In this document: piece after piece, positions 15,964-25,140 of the stretch
How positions within the stretch are numbered: position 1 is the first letter of the stretch
How the letters are laid out: the number at the start of each line of letters is the position of its first letter
Position numbers and translations under genes: made by a program
Origin: Halieaceae bacterium
GTDB lineage: Bacteria; Pseudomonadota; Gammaproteobacteria; Pseudomonadales; Halieaceae
NCBI GenBank assembly: GCA_026710905.1
Contig: JAPOQD010000222.1
Coordinates: 1 to 38,339 of the forward strand
Reading direction: 5' to 3'
DNA: 38,339 nucleotides
The notes under the pieces: model-generated
Seen by the model: only the letters and a program-made list of their open reading frames with translations
What the model was told of the DNA's origin: nothing
The model's database searches: none

Positions 15964-17196
15964 ATGCTACACCGAATCTGGCTGGGCTTTTTCCTGGTGG
16001 CAGCCGCCGCCGGTCTCGGCCAGTGGTTGCTGCTCGGCGACGGCGACGTGTTCCAGCGCATGGTGCGGGCCATGTTCGACATGGCCAGCCTGTCGGTAGA
16101 ACTGGCCATCGGCCTGATCGGATTGCTCAGTCTGTGGCTCGGCGTGGTGGCGATCGGCGAAGCCAGCGGTCTGGTGCGCAAACTGGCGAACGTAATGTCG
16201 CCACTGTTCACCCGGCTGATGCCGGAAGTTCCGGCCGGACATCCGGCCATCTCCTCCATGACCCTGAATTTTTCGGCCAATGTGCTGGGCCTGGACAACG
16301 CCGCGACGCCCCTGGGCATTCGCGCCATGCAGGACCTGCAAACCCTGAACCCAAATCCGGACACGGCCAGCAATGCGCAGATTCTGTTCCTGGTGCTGAA
16401 TACATCATCAGTAACCCTGTTCCCGGTTACGATCTTGCTGTACCGGGCGCAGTTGGGGGCGCCCGATCCCGCCAGCGTGTTCATCCCGATCCTGCTGGCT
16501 ACCAGTTGCTCCACCCTGACTGGCCTGCTGGTCACCGCCTGGGTACAACGCCTGCGGCTAAGGGACACGGTGATTTTGACCTGGATGGCGCTCGGTTTCG
16601 CCGTGCTGCTGAGCTTGTTGGCCTGGTTCGCCACCCTTTCCGCGGAGGAACTGGCGAGCCAGTCCAGCCTGATCAGCAACCTGTTGATTGTGGCGCTCAT
16701 CATGAGCTTTCTGCTGGCGGCGCAACGGCGTCAGGTCAATGTCTACGAGACCTTTGTCGAGGGGGCCAAGCGGGGTTTTCACACCGCCATCGAACTGATT
16801 CCCTTCCTGCTCGCCATGTTGGTGGCTATCGGCATGTTGCGCGCCAGCGGCGCCCTGGAAGGCCTTCTGGAAGTGCTGCGCTGGCTGGCCAACAGCGGTG
16901 GTATGGACACTGCCTGGGTGGACGCCATGCCCACGGCGCTGATGAAACCGCTGAGTGGTTCTGGCGCCCGCGCGATGATGATCGAAACCATCAATCAACA
17001 CGGCGTGGATTCCTTCCAGGGACTGTTGGCGGCCACCATGCAGGGTTCCACCGAAACCACGTTTTACGTTTTGGCGGTGTATTTCGGCGCGGTGGGCATC
17101 CGCCATACACGCCATGCCGTAGCTTGTGGCATCAGCGCCGATGTTGCCGGTATCTGCGCGGCGATTGCCATCAGCTACTGGTTTTACGGCGTCTGA
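15964..17196 (+). CDS. Fused SpmA/SpmB-type nucleoside-recognition (Gate) membrane protein
   Basis: Polytopic membrane protein of 410 residues made of two Gate-type halves. The first (about 45-150) includes GLVRKLANVMSPLFTRLMPE and the conserved NFSANVLGLDNAATPLG. The second (about 255-405) includes GAKRGFHTAIELIPFLLAML, LMKPLSGSGARAMMIE and GSTETTFYVLAVYFG. In Bacillus the two halves are separate spore-maturation proteins; fused forms occur in Gram-negative bacteria that do not sporulate, where the role is undefined (solute transport is the usual guess). ATG 15964 follows GCGAGG by 7 bases. Apparently monocistronic. Confidence 0.9.
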   Translation: MLHRIWLGFFLVAAAAGLGQWLLLGDGDVFQRMVRAMFDMASLSVELAIGLIGLLSLWLGVVAIGEASGLVRKLANVMSPLFTRLMPEVPAGHPAISSMTLNFSANVLGLDNAATPLGIRAMQDLQTLNPNPDTASNAQILFLVLNTSSVTLFPVTILLYRAQLGAPDPASVFIPILLATSCSTLTGLLVTAWVQRLRLRDTVILTWMALGFAVLLSLLAWFATLSAEELASQSSLISNLLIVALIMSFLLAAQRRQVNVYETFVEGAKRGFHTAIELIPFLLAMLVAIGMLRASGALEGLLEVLRWLANSGGMDTAWVDAMPTALMKPLSGSGARAMMIETINQHGVDSFQGLLAATMQGSTETTFYVLAVYFGAVGIRHTRHAVACGISADVAGICAAIAISYWFYGV

Positions 17197-17365
17197 TCGC
17201 AGCAACTGGAGGGCCGGCCAGGTAACACGGGTCCGCGCCGTCTCTGCGGTTGCGGGCGCGGCGGGCGGCCGATATGATCAGCCGGCGCTGCCGGGCTTCA
17301 AACAGTTGCTCTTGCTGGGGCAGGCCCGAAAAGCCGGCCATGCAAGAAGCCACCGGTGACTATGG

Positions 17366-20300
17366 GTGAGCATGAAAAAGATCAACTTGAACGATAAATA
17401 TCTCGCGCAATCGGGCCGCGTCTATCTGAACGGCAGTCAGGCGCTGACCCGGCTGCCGATGATGCAACATCAACGGGACCGGGCCGCGGGTTTGAATACC
17501 GCAGGTTTCATTTCCGGTTATCGCGGTTCGCCTCTGGGTATCTATGATCTTACCCTGTGGCAGGCCCAGCCTTTTCTTGAGCAAAACCAAATCCATTTTG
17601 AGCCGGGAATCAACGAGGATATGGCCGCCACTGCCTGTTGGGGCAGCCAGCAGGTCAAGGTATTGGGCGAATCCGACTACGACGGGGTGTTCGCTCTTTG
17701 GTACGGCAAGGGGCCGGGGGTAGACCGTTCCGGTGACCCACTCAAACATGCCAACTATGCCGGTGTCGATGAACATGGCGGGGTGCTGGCGTTGTGCGGA
17801 GATGACCACGGCGCGCGCTCATCCACCACGGCGCACCAGAGTGACCATGCCCTGATTCATTTCGGCATGCCGATTCTCAACCCGTCCACGGTTCAGGAGT
17901 ACCTGGACTACGGTCTGTACGGATTTGCCCTGTCCCGTTACGCCGGCTGTTGGGTGGGTTTCAAATGCGTAACGGATACGGTGGAAAGTTCCTCCTCGGT
18001 GGCCGTTGACCCGGCCAGAATCCGGATCGCCCTGCCGCGGGAAGATGGACGCCCGCAGCAGGGGCTCGGTATCCAGACCGCTTTCACTCCGCTCTTGGCG
18101 GAGCAATTGGTGATGCAGCGTCTGGACGCTGTCCGCGCTTTTGTCCGCGCCAACCGGCTGGACCGCAGCGTGCTTGGCGGGACCGGCGGCAGACTTGGCA
18201 TCATCACCAGCGGCAAGGCCTACCTGGACGTGATTGAGGCCCTGGCGCAGTTGGGAATCGATCAAAACGCGGCGCAGCGCCTGGGTATTGCCGTGTACAA
18301 AGTGGCGCTGACCTGGCCCATCGAGCCTCATGGCATCCGCAACTTCGCCAGTGGCTGTGAGCAACTGCTGGTGATCGAGGAGAAACGCCCGGTCATGGAA
18401 GAACAAATCGCGGCCCTGCTCTACAACCTGCCCGCCGCACAGCGGCCGGTCCTGCTCGGCAAGCAGGATGCCGCGGGTAACGCTCTGGTCTCCTCTGTCG
18501 GCGAATTGAACTCTTCGGAGGTGGCTCTGCTGATCTCCTCTCAGCTATTGCTGCACAAGCCCGATGCCGCGCTTGCCCGGGCCAGGGAAGCTTTGCAGCA
18601 AACCCTGGAGGAGCGCGCCGGTGAAAATGTTCAGCACGGCGGCCTGCGGCGTGTTCCCTCTTTTTGCGCGGGTTGTCCCCACAATACCTCCACCCATGTG
18701 CCGGAAGGTTCCGTCGCCCTGGGTGGTATCGGTTGCCACGGTCTGGCCGTATGGATGCCCGAGCGCAACACACTCGGATTGAGTCACATGGGCGGGGAGG
18801 GCGCCACCTGGATCGGTCAACAACCTTTCATGAAGCGGGATCATGTGTTTCAGAATCTGGGTGACGGGACCTATTTTCACTCCGGCCTGATGGCTATCCG
18901 CGCCAATGTGGCCGCGAATCGCAACATCACCTACAAGATTTTGCTTAACGGGGCGATTTCCATGACCGGTGGGCAGCCCATAGAAGGCCAGAGTTTCGAT
19001 GGCGGCATCACCGCGCCCAAGATAGCCCGGCAGGCCCATGCAGAAGGGGTCAAAAGAATCGCGCTGGTCACCGATGACTTGTTGCGCCATGGCGAACGGA
19101 GTCTTTTTCCCGGCATCACCACGTTCCATGATCGGGATGATCTGGATGCGGTACAACAGGAAATTCGCCGGCACCGCGGGGTCTCGGTATTGATTTACGA
19201 GCAGGCTTGCGCCACCGAGAGACGCCGCTTGCGCAAGCGCGGCGCTTACCCGGAAGCGTCCCGGCGCCTGTTTATCAATGAGGCCGTGTGTGAGGGCTGC
19301 GGGGATTGCGGTGTACAGTCCAACTGTATTGCCCTGGAGCCGCACGAAACCGTGTTCGGCCGCAAGCGCAAGATCAATCAAAGTATCTGTAATCAGGATT
19401 TTTCCTGCGTCAAGGGTTTTTGTCCGAGCTTTGTCTCGGTCTACGGTGGCGAGCCACGCCGGGACGAGCAGGCGCAACAGCAGCGCCTGGACCAATTGCT
19501 GTCGGCCGAGTTGCCGCAACCGGCCCAGGTAGCTAGCGCGCATTGCTACGACGTTCTTGTGGCCGGCATCGGCGGCAGCGGCATCATTACCCTGGGTGCG
19601 CTACTCGGCGCGGCTGCGCACATGGACGGAAAATCTTGCACAGTCCTGGATATTACCGGCCTGTCCCAGCGCAATGGCGCGGTTACCAGTCATGTCCGCT
19701 TTGTCGAGGGCGAAGACCTGGACAAGTCTACCCGCATTCCCGAAGCCGCAGCGGACCTGGTGCTGGCCGCCGACCTGGTGGTAGCGGCAGGGCATGAGGT
19801 GCTTTCCACCATGGCGGCACAGCGTTCAGCGGTGGTGTACAACCACTATGTGGCGCCCACCAGCGCCTTCGCCCGCAATGCGGACCTCAGTTTTGACAGC
19901 GAGGGAATGGAAGCTTCCCTGAAACGAAGAACCCGGAAGGAGCAGCTCCACGGCATACCCGCCAGCCGTATCGCCACTCACCTGCTGGGTCATGCCGTCG
20001 GCGCCAATTGCCTGCTGCTGGGTGTGGCCTGGCAGCAGGGTTTGATTCCCCTGTCTTGCGAATCCCTGGAATACGCCATCGAACTCAATGGCGTCGCGGT
20101 GGAGATGAACCTGCAAGCCTTCCGCCTGGGCCGCGTATGGGTAGCTTCCCCAATGCAACGGGAAGCCATGCTCGGCGATGAACAGGCAGTGGAACTGGTG
20201 CAGCTTGATACCCAGACCCTGGATGGATTGATCGAGCAGCGGGTTGGCTGGCTGACCGCCTACCAGAATGCGGACTATGCCGGCCGTTACCGGGAACTGG

Positions 20301-20893
20301 TGCAAAAAGTGAGGCGGGTGGAACTGGCCCGTATCGGCGCAGAAGGGGAACTCACCGAGGCCGCAGCCCGCTATTACGCCAAGTTGTTGGCCTACAAGGA
20401 TGAGTATGAAGTTGCACGTTTGTACACCCGGCCAGAATTCATGCAAGGGTTGAAAGAACAATTCAGCGGCGATTTCCGCCTCGGTATCCATCTCGCTCCC
20501 CCCTTGCTGAGCCGCCGCGATCCACACAGCGGGCGCTATCGCAAAAAGGAGTTCGGGCAGGGCGCTTTGCGCCTGTTCGGCCTGCTCGCCCGGTTCAAGT
20601 TCCTGCGTGGCACCCCGCTGGATCCGTTTGGGTATTCGCCGCATCGCAGACTGGAGCGCCAACTCATCGCTGACTATGAAACACTGGCCGAGGAAGTGCT
20701 GGCCGGTCTTACCCTGGAAAATCATGCCCTGGCGGTGCAATTGTTGAACCTGCCGGAACAGGTTCGAGGTTATGATGTCGTCAAGGAGGCCCATATCGAG
20801 CGGGCCGATGCCCGCAAGGCGGAACTGCTGGTGGAGTTCAGGAAACCCGCCGTCGCGGCAGGCGCCGCAGGCGCGGCCCGTGAGTTCGCCTGA
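17366..20893 (+). CDS. Indolepyruvate:ferredoxin oxidoreductase, fused single-chain form
   Basis: Oxidatively decarboxylates aryl-2-oxoacids (indolepyruvate, phenylpyruvate) or branched 2-oxoacids to acyl-CoA with reduction of ferredoxin. 1175 residues fuse all parts. The N-terminal pyrimidine domain contains GFISGYRGSPLGIYD. The ThDP domain (about 440-620) holds HMGGEGATWIGQQPF and LGDGTYFHSG with a later LLNGAISMTGGQP. A ferredoxin-like insert (about 640-690) holds CEGCGDCGVQSNC and CVKGFCPSF. The gamma domain (about 728-920) starts YDVLVAGIGGSGIITLG. A C-terminal domain of about 230 residues is typical of the fused proteobacterial enzymes. Start: GTG 17366 with GGTGA 6 bases upstream; ATG 17372 is the alternative. 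Likely used for aromatic amino acid catabolism. Confidence 0.94.
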   Translation: MSMKKINLNDKYLAQSGRVYLNGSQALTRLPMMQHQRDRAAGLNTAGFISGYRGSPLGIYDLTLWQAQPFLEQNQIHFEPGINEDMAATACWGSQQVKVLGESDYDGVFALWYGKGPGVDRSGDPLKHANYAGVDEHGGVLALCGDDHGARSSTTAHQSDHALIHFGMPILNPSTVQEYLDYGLYGFALSRYAGCWVGFKCVTDTVESSSSVAVDPARIRIALPREDGRPQQGLGIQTAFTPLLAEQLVMQRLDAVRAFVRANRLDRSVLGGTGGRLGIITSGKAYLDVIEALAQLGIDQNAAQRLGIAVYKVALTWPIEPHGIRNFASGCEQLLVIEEKRPVMEEQIAALLYNLPAAQRPVLLGKQDAAGNALVSSVGELNSSEVALLISSQLLLHKPDAALARAREALQQTLEERAGENVQHGGLRRVPSFCAGCPHNTSTHVPEGSVALGGIGCHGLAVWMPERNTLGLSHMGGEGATWIGQQPFMKRDHVFQNLGDGTYFHSGLMAIRANVAANRNITYKILLNGAISMTGGQPIEGQSFDGGITAPKIARQAHAEGVKRIALVTDDLLRHGERSLFPGITTFHDRDDLDAVQQEIRRHRGVSVLIYEQACATERRRLRKRGAYPEASRRLFINEAVCEGCGDCGVQSNCIALEPHETVFGRKRKINQSICNQDFSCVKGFCPSFVSVYGGEPRRDEQAQQQRLDQLLSAELPQPAQVASAHCYDVLVAGIGGSGIITLGALLGAAAHMDGKSCTVLDITGLSQRNGAVTSHVRFVEGEDLDKSTRIPEAAADLVLAADLVVAAGHEVLSTMAAQRSAVVYNHYVAPTSAFARNADLSFDSEGMEASLKRRTRKEQLHGIPASRIATHLLGHAVGANCLLLGVAWQQGLIPLSCESLEYAIELNGVAVEMNLQAFRLGRVWVASPMQREAMLGDEQAVELVQLDTQTLDGLIEQRVGWLTAYQNADYAGRYRELVQKVRRVELARIGAEGELTEAAARYYAKLLAYKDEYEVARLYTRPEFMQGLKEQFSGDFRLGIHLAPPLLSRRDPHSGRYRKKEFGQGALRLFGLLARFKFLRGTPLDPFGYSPHRRLERQLIADYETLAEEVLAGLTLENHALAVQLLNLPEQVRGYDVVKEAHIERADARKAELLVEFRKPAVAAGAAGAAREFA

Positions 20894-20934
20894 AATCGTG
20901 GCCGCGTTGCTGTGTATCCATTAGAGAGGTGAAT

Positions 20935-21312
20935 ATGGATTCCCGATGGTATTTTGTGTTCGGAGACTTGCTGGCCAACTTGCTGGCGGGGGCGGTGGCA
21001 GCCTGGTTCAGCGCCCTGGTGGTTGGCCCGGGCTGGCCCATGCTGGCCGCCATGCTGGTGGCCATGGCGCTTGGCATGCTGGTTAGTCTGTTTGTGTTTT
21101 TTCCTTGCTCCATCCTTTTTGGCGCCATGGAGGTGATGTTGCCCGCAATGTTTACCGGCATGGTCAGCGGCATGATCATCGGCATGTGGGCGGCCATGCA
21201 CCCCCTGGATAGCGGCACCGCCCTGCTCGCCGGGGCCTGCTGTGGCCTGGTCTGCCTGTCGCTGATCTGGCTTTTGAACACGCGGTTGCGGGGAGTGCGC
21301 AGTTATGGATGA
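20935..21312 (+). CDS. Small integral membrane protein, unknown function
   Basis: About 125 residues, very hydrophobic and rich in Met, Ala and Gly. I count four likely membrane helices: FGDLLANLLAGAVAAWFSAL, MLAAMLVAMALGMLVSLFVF, a Met-rich one (MEVMLPAMFTGMVSGMIIGM) and ALLAGACCGLVCLSLIWLL. No family recognised. The in-frame GTG at 20929 is possible, but ATG 20935 follows AGAGAGGTG at good spacing. It starts 41 bp after the oxidoreductase stop and overlaps the next gene by 8 bases, so it is co-translated with the methyltransferase and may be a partner of it. The Met-rich helix recalls metal-handling membrane proteins, but that is only a resemblance. Confidence 0.8.
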   Translation: MDSRWYFVFGDLLANLLAGAVAAWFSALVVGPGWPMLAAMLVAMALGMLVSLFVFFPCSILFGAMEVMLPAMFTGMVSGMIIGMWAAMHPLDSGTALLAGACCGLVCLSLIWLLNTRLRGVRSYG

Positions 21313-21913
21313 AAAAACACGGCGCAAGTGGGACCGGGCCTCACGCAGTTTCGACCTCATGGCCAGCCGCGGCGCAGAGCAGCGCTGGCAGCCGGCCAAG
21401 CGCGAACTCTTCGGTCACATGAGCGGGAACATCCTGTTTCTGGCCCTGGGCACCGGCCTGGATATAGCGGCTTTTCCGGCGCGGCAAAGGATCACCGCCA
21501 TCGACATCAGCCCGAAAATGCTGGAGGTGGCGCAACCGCGTATCGACGCCTATGACGGTGAAATCAAGGCCGAAGTCATGGATGTCCACGAACTGGGCTA
21601 TGCGGATGACAGCTTTGACCAGGTCTTCACTTCCTGCACTTTCTGCTCGGTACCCCGGCCGGTACAGGGGCTGGAGGCCTTGCGGCGGGTGTTGAAGCCG
21701 GGTGGGGAACTATTCATGTTCGAGCACACCGGTTCCCGCTATTACCCTTTCAAGCTGATGATGGACCTGATGACCCAGCTTTCCAGGCGCTTTGGCCCTG
21801 AAATGAATCGCCCCACCGTCGCCAATGTAGCGGCGGCGGGGTTTGAACTGCGGCAGGTGAACCACCTGTTTCTGGATGTGGTGAAAACCATCCGTGCGGT
21901 CAACCCCGCATAG
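21305..21913 (+). CDS. Class I SAM-dependent methyltransferase
   Basis: 202 residues with a Rossmann-type methyltransferase core: motif I ILFLALGTGLDI, acidic strand-2 end ITAIDISPKML, motif II region AEVMDVHELGYADDSFDQVF and the post-motif LRRVLKPGGELFMFEHTGS. The overall pattern is that of the UbiE/phospholipid N-methyltransferase type, and the short hydrophobic segment after the core (YPFKLMMDLMTQLS) is compatible with a membrane-associated substrate. Its start overlaps the preceding small membrane-protein gene by 8 bases, which suggests translational coupling and a membrane-linked role. The substrate is unknown. It converges with the ThDP enzyme gene. Confidence 0.92.
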   Translation: MDEKTRRKWDRASRSFDLMASRGAEQRWQPAKRELFGHMSGNILFLALGTGLDIAAFPARQRITAIDISPKMLEVAQPRIDAYDGEIKAEVMDVHELGYADDSFDQVFTSCTFCSVPRPVQGLEALRRVLKPGGELFMFEHTGSRYYPFKLMMDLMTQLSRRFGPEMNRPTVANVAAAGFELRQVNHLFLDVVKTIRAVNPA

Positions 21914-21958
21914 TGGTGGTGGCGGCAGAGGAAGCAGAAGCCAGGTGCAATTTCGGGG

Positions 21959-23665
21959 TTATTGCTGGCCTTCGGCGTACCACGTTCTGAACTCGTCGTA
22001 ACTCGGCATTTCTTCCGAATTCACGACCGGGTCGATCTCCACATGAATGACGGCGGTTTTGCCGCTGGCGTAGGCCCGTTCAATGGCGGGGCCGATATCC
22101 TTTTCATGTTGGATAAATTCACCGTAACAGCCAAAACCTTCAGCCATTTTATCCAGTCGCACATCCTTGCTCCAATGTACGCCGGTCTCGGCCGAGCCCT
22201 TGCCGAAGGTCCTTTTGTAAACACCCACTTCAAGCCCCCATTGATAATCCACACCAACGACGCAGACCAGTGGCAAGTTCAAGCGAGCAGCGGTTTCGAG
22301 TTCCGAAACGTGGAATAGAAAGGAAGAGTCGCTGGTCAGCAACATAACCGGGCGCTTTTTGCCGTCGGCGACGGAGGCGCCGATGGCGTAAGGGAGGCCG
22401 GTGCCGAGATGGCCGAAGTTCTGGTTCCAGATAATGTCGTTGGGTTTCACTTGCGAGTAGGTCCACTGGAAGATGAGAGCCGCACCGCCATCACGCACCA
22501 TGATGCCACCCTTGGGGAAGGCCCTGGTCGCCTCGACCACAAAGCGTGCGGTGTGAATTGGCGTTCTGCCGGAGGGCGCCGTTTCCCCAAGCGCAGCCAA
22601 GCGCTTCTTTTCATTGTTTATCTGGGCTTCAAATTCCGCTGTAGGTGTACGTGGCTGTTCCCTGATTGCCTCGACCAGTTGCGGAACGATGGCGCGCAAG
22701 TCGCCAACCAGCGGCACATCGATGCGGCGATTTACGCCAATGGCTTTTGGGTTCGACTCAATGTAGAGCCACTTGCGATTCGCATCGTTCGCTTGCCAAT
22801 GGCGGCCTCTGCCGAAGTGAAGCGGCTCGCCAAGCTCGGTGCCGATGGCGATGCACAGGTCGGATTTTACGACGGCATCGATCGCGTTTTCCGAAAATCC
22901 GTAGGGAAACGTACGATCTTCAATGCCCTTGATAAAGGAAGTGCCCCCCGATGTCTGGATCACCGGGCAAGCCAGGATGTCCGCCAGCGCCTTGACGGAC
23001 TCACCCGCCCGTGCACAGTGTACGCCATGACCAACCAACAGGATTGGTTGCCTGGCCGCGCGCAGCAACTCGGTAGCCTTTTCAATCATCTGTGCGCTCG
23101 CGCCCTGATTGACCAGGCGGTAAGCTTCCGGCGGCAGGGCCTCAGGTACGTCCAGCTCTTCGAGAATCACATGGGACGGGTATTCTATGTAGGCCGGGCC
23201 CGGCGTTCCCGTCAGTGCGGCGCGCAAAGCCTCGCGAATGATTTCGTCCGTCTGATTGGCATATTCAATGCTCGCGCAATACTTCACCGAGGGTTCAACC
23301 AGGCGAGCCTGTTTTACGAACTGAATGCGGCCGCGCCGCACCCGCTGCTCGGTAATGCGCGCCCGCTGGCCGCCGAGAATAATGACGGGAGAATTCTCGA
23401 CCTTTGCGCACATGATTGCCCCGGCGATATTCGCAATACCCGGTCCCAGGGTGGCGATGCACAGACCCGGCTTACCCGTCATGCGCGATGTCGCCTCCGC
23501 CATAAATCCGGCGGATTCCTCATGATGAGGCGCCACCACTTCCCAGCCGCGTTTCTCGGCCTCCAGGAACATGTGTACGAAGTTCGGGTCGGGGATACCG
23601 TAAAGCGTGTTTATCCCTTCGGCGGCAAACAGATCGAGGATGCGTTCATAAACTTTTACAGACAT
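21959..23665 (-). CDS. ThDP-dependent enzyme of the acetolactate synthase/benzoylformate decarboxylase superfamily, altered cofactor motif
   Basis: 568 residues with the three-domain layout of ThDP decarboxylases and carboligases. The N-terminal pyrimidine domain has the ThDP-activating Glu49 (APHHEESAGFMAEA) and LCIATLGPGIANIAGA. The middle domain includes PILLVGHGVHCARAGES and GTELGEP, and the C-terminal domain should hold ThDP-Mg. The usual GDG...NN signature reads SDS (445-447), 24 residues, then VD (472-473) in VVGVDYQWG. The Mg-binding Asp is kept (446), while the Mg-binding Asn position is Asp (473). It lies 37 bp downstream of the Rieske gene on the same strand, so the two form an operon. 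ATG 23665 follows AAGGAAG. The reaction is presumably 2-oxoacid decarboxylation or C-C cleavage; substrate unknown. Confidence 0.9.
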   Translation of the reverse strand: MSVKVYERILDLFAAEGINTLYGIPDPNFVHMFLEAEKRGWEVVAPHHEESAGFMAEATSRMTGKPGLCIATLGPGIANIAGAIMCAKVENSPVIILGGQRARITEQRVRRGRIQFVKQARLVEPSVKYCASIEYANQTDEIIREALRAALTGTPGPAYIEYPSHVILEELDVPEALPPEAYRLVNQGASAQMIEKATELLRAARQPILLVGHGVHCARAGESVKALADILACPVIQTSGGTSFIKGIEDRTFPYGFSENAIDAVVKSDLCIAIGTELGEPLHFGRGRHWQANDANRKWLYIESNPKAIGVNRRIDVPLVGDLRAIVPQLVEAIREQPRTPTAEFEAQINNEKKRLAALGETAPSGRTPIHTARFVVEATRAFPKGGIMVRDGGAALIFQWTYSQVKPNDIIWNQNFGHLGTGLPYAIGASVADGKKRPVMLLTSDSSFLFHVSELETAARLNLPLVCVVGVDYQWGLEVGVYKRTFGKGSAETGVHWSKDVRLDKMAEGFGCYGEFIQHEKDIGPAIERAYASGKTAVIHVEIDPVVNSEEMPSYDEFRTWYAEGQQ

Positions 23666-23702
23666 ATTCGAGACTTCCTTGGATGCAAAATAATTTACTG
23701 TT

Positions 23703-25109
23703 TTATTTGTTCAGCAGACGCAGTGAGCCGGCGCCGATGATGTTCGCCAGGTTTCGATGAAAATTGGTGACTTTTTGCTCCTGGTGCGGGTTGGGAAGGG
23801 TGCCGCGAAAGCCGCGCGAGTGCATGCCTTTTTGCAGGGCGGCCATGTTCGAAAAATCCTGGGACAGTACCAGACCCCACGCTTCGGCGGTTGGTTCCGC
23901 GTAAACCCACTCGGTTTTCGGTTCCTCACCTTGCGGAAATCGTTCCATCGCGTAGGATTCGAAAATACACTTGTTCGGGTTATCGCCGTAGGGCCGGGTG
24001 CGATAGCACAGCGCGAAGCTAATGCCCTGCAGAACTGACATGTTTGGGAAGATATGCCAGGCCAGACCGGCCTTTGCCATCTGCTCCGGTGTGATTGTAG
24101 GCCAGATTACACCACGCGCTGCGTCATCGGCCCTGGCTGACGCCAGCCAATGTTTGATCACCTGATCTGCCGGAGTGCCTTCGGGCAGCTCATCAACCAG
24201 GCGTTTCGCGGCATTGACCAGCGTTTCCGTGGTGCTGGCGTTGTTAACCGTGGTATAGATTTCATTTTGAAGCTCATAGGTTGAAATGCGTGGGTCCTTG
24301 CCCTTGCCGGCGCGGGTGATCGTACTGCTTTGCTTCATCTGCAGTTCGGGATCACGCTGGTCGAAACCGCTGACACCGTGCAAGCCATAGGCTTCGCTGT
24401 AGGCGTAATAATCGCCGTGGTTGAGCATTTGCGTATGCGTACCTGCAACGTGATAGGGCTCCATGAATGCTTCGAGAGCTGTCTTCCAGTTACAGTCAAA
24501 AATCACCCACTGGCGCCACTTGTAGCGCATTTTCTCAAACTCAAACGGATCGAGAATACTGGCCGCGGGCTCCAGAAACTCACGCAGGGACACACAGTCC
24601 GGATCCATATTGATATAAATCCAGCCGCCCCAGGTATCTACCCGAACCTCGGAGAGGCAGGTGTGCTCCGCGGTCAACCCACCTTTCCAGTCCAGTTCTT
24701 CGTGAATGTAGATGTTTTTGCCGTTGAGGTCATACGTCCAACCATGGAAGCCACAGATGAACCTTCCATTGGCGCCACTGGCGTTATTACATCCTGCAGG
24801 AGTGTCGATCAGGCGGCGGCCGCGGTGTGAACAGACATTGTGAAAGGCCTTGATACTGCCGGGCGCGTTGCGGACCACGATGATGGAGTCTTCGCAAATA
24901 TCGTAGGTAAAGTAATTTCCTACCTCGGGAATTTCCTCAACGCGACCCGCCATTTGCCACATTTTCGGCCACAGCAAATCGCGCTCGGCTTGCGCATATT
25001 CGGGTGAAATAAATGGCTCAACCGAATACGTCAGCGGCTCAAACAAATCTTCGACGCTGATATTGCCCGCGTGCTTCATAATGCCGTCGAGCTCAATTTG
25101 CCTGTTCAT
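23703..25109 (-). CDS. Rieske non-heme iron oxygenase, alpha subunit
   Basis: Catalytic subunit of a ring-hydroxylating or related oxygenase; 468 residues. The Rieske [2Fe-2S] ligands are Cys93/His95 (CSHRGR) and Cys119/His122 (CGFHGW). The mononuclear iron site is His220 and His225 in EPYHVAGTH plus Asp418 (SQDFSNM). The residue that bridges Rieske and iron centres between subunits is Glu217 rather than the Asp of naphthalene dioxygenase. The start at ATG 25109 (GGAGAAAGTG upstream) is preferred over the in-frame TTG at 25142. No beta subunit, ferredoxin or reductase gene is nearby, so an alpha-only (homotrimer-type) enzyme fed by shared electron carriers is likely. Operon with the ThDP enzyme; expressed from the shared promoter region at 25225-25272. 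Confidence 0.94.
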   Translation of the reverse strand: MNRQIELDGIMKHAGNISVEDLFEPLTYSVEPFISPEYAQAERDLLWPKMWQMAGRVEEIPEVGNYFTYDICEDSIIVVRNAPGSIKAFHNVCSHRGRRLIDTPAGCNNASGANGRFICGFHGWTYDLNGKNIYIHEELDWKGGLTAEHTCLSEVRVDTWGGWIYINMDPDCVSLREFLEPAASILDPFEFEKMRYKWRQWVIFDCNWKTALEAFMEPYHVAGTHTQMLNHGDYYAYSEAYGLHGVSGFDQRDPELQMKQSSTITRAGKGKDPRISTYELQNEIYTTVNNASTTETLVNAAKRLVDELPEGTPADQVIKHWLASARADDAARGVIWPTITPEQMAKAGLAWHIFPNMSVLQGISFALCYRTRPYGDNPNKCIFESYAMERFPQGEEPKTEWVYAEPTAEAWGLVLSQDFSNMAALQKGMHSRGFRGTLPNPHQEQKVTNFHRNLANIIGAGSLRLLNK

Positions 25110-25140
25110 CACTTTCTCCAAACCGGGAGCCTGCGCCGTC

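Noticed and set aside
15840-17225. 461-residue plus-strand frame
   Set aside because: Shifted-frame shadow of the Gate membrane protein, whose own frame carries conserved membrane motifs and a ribosome site.
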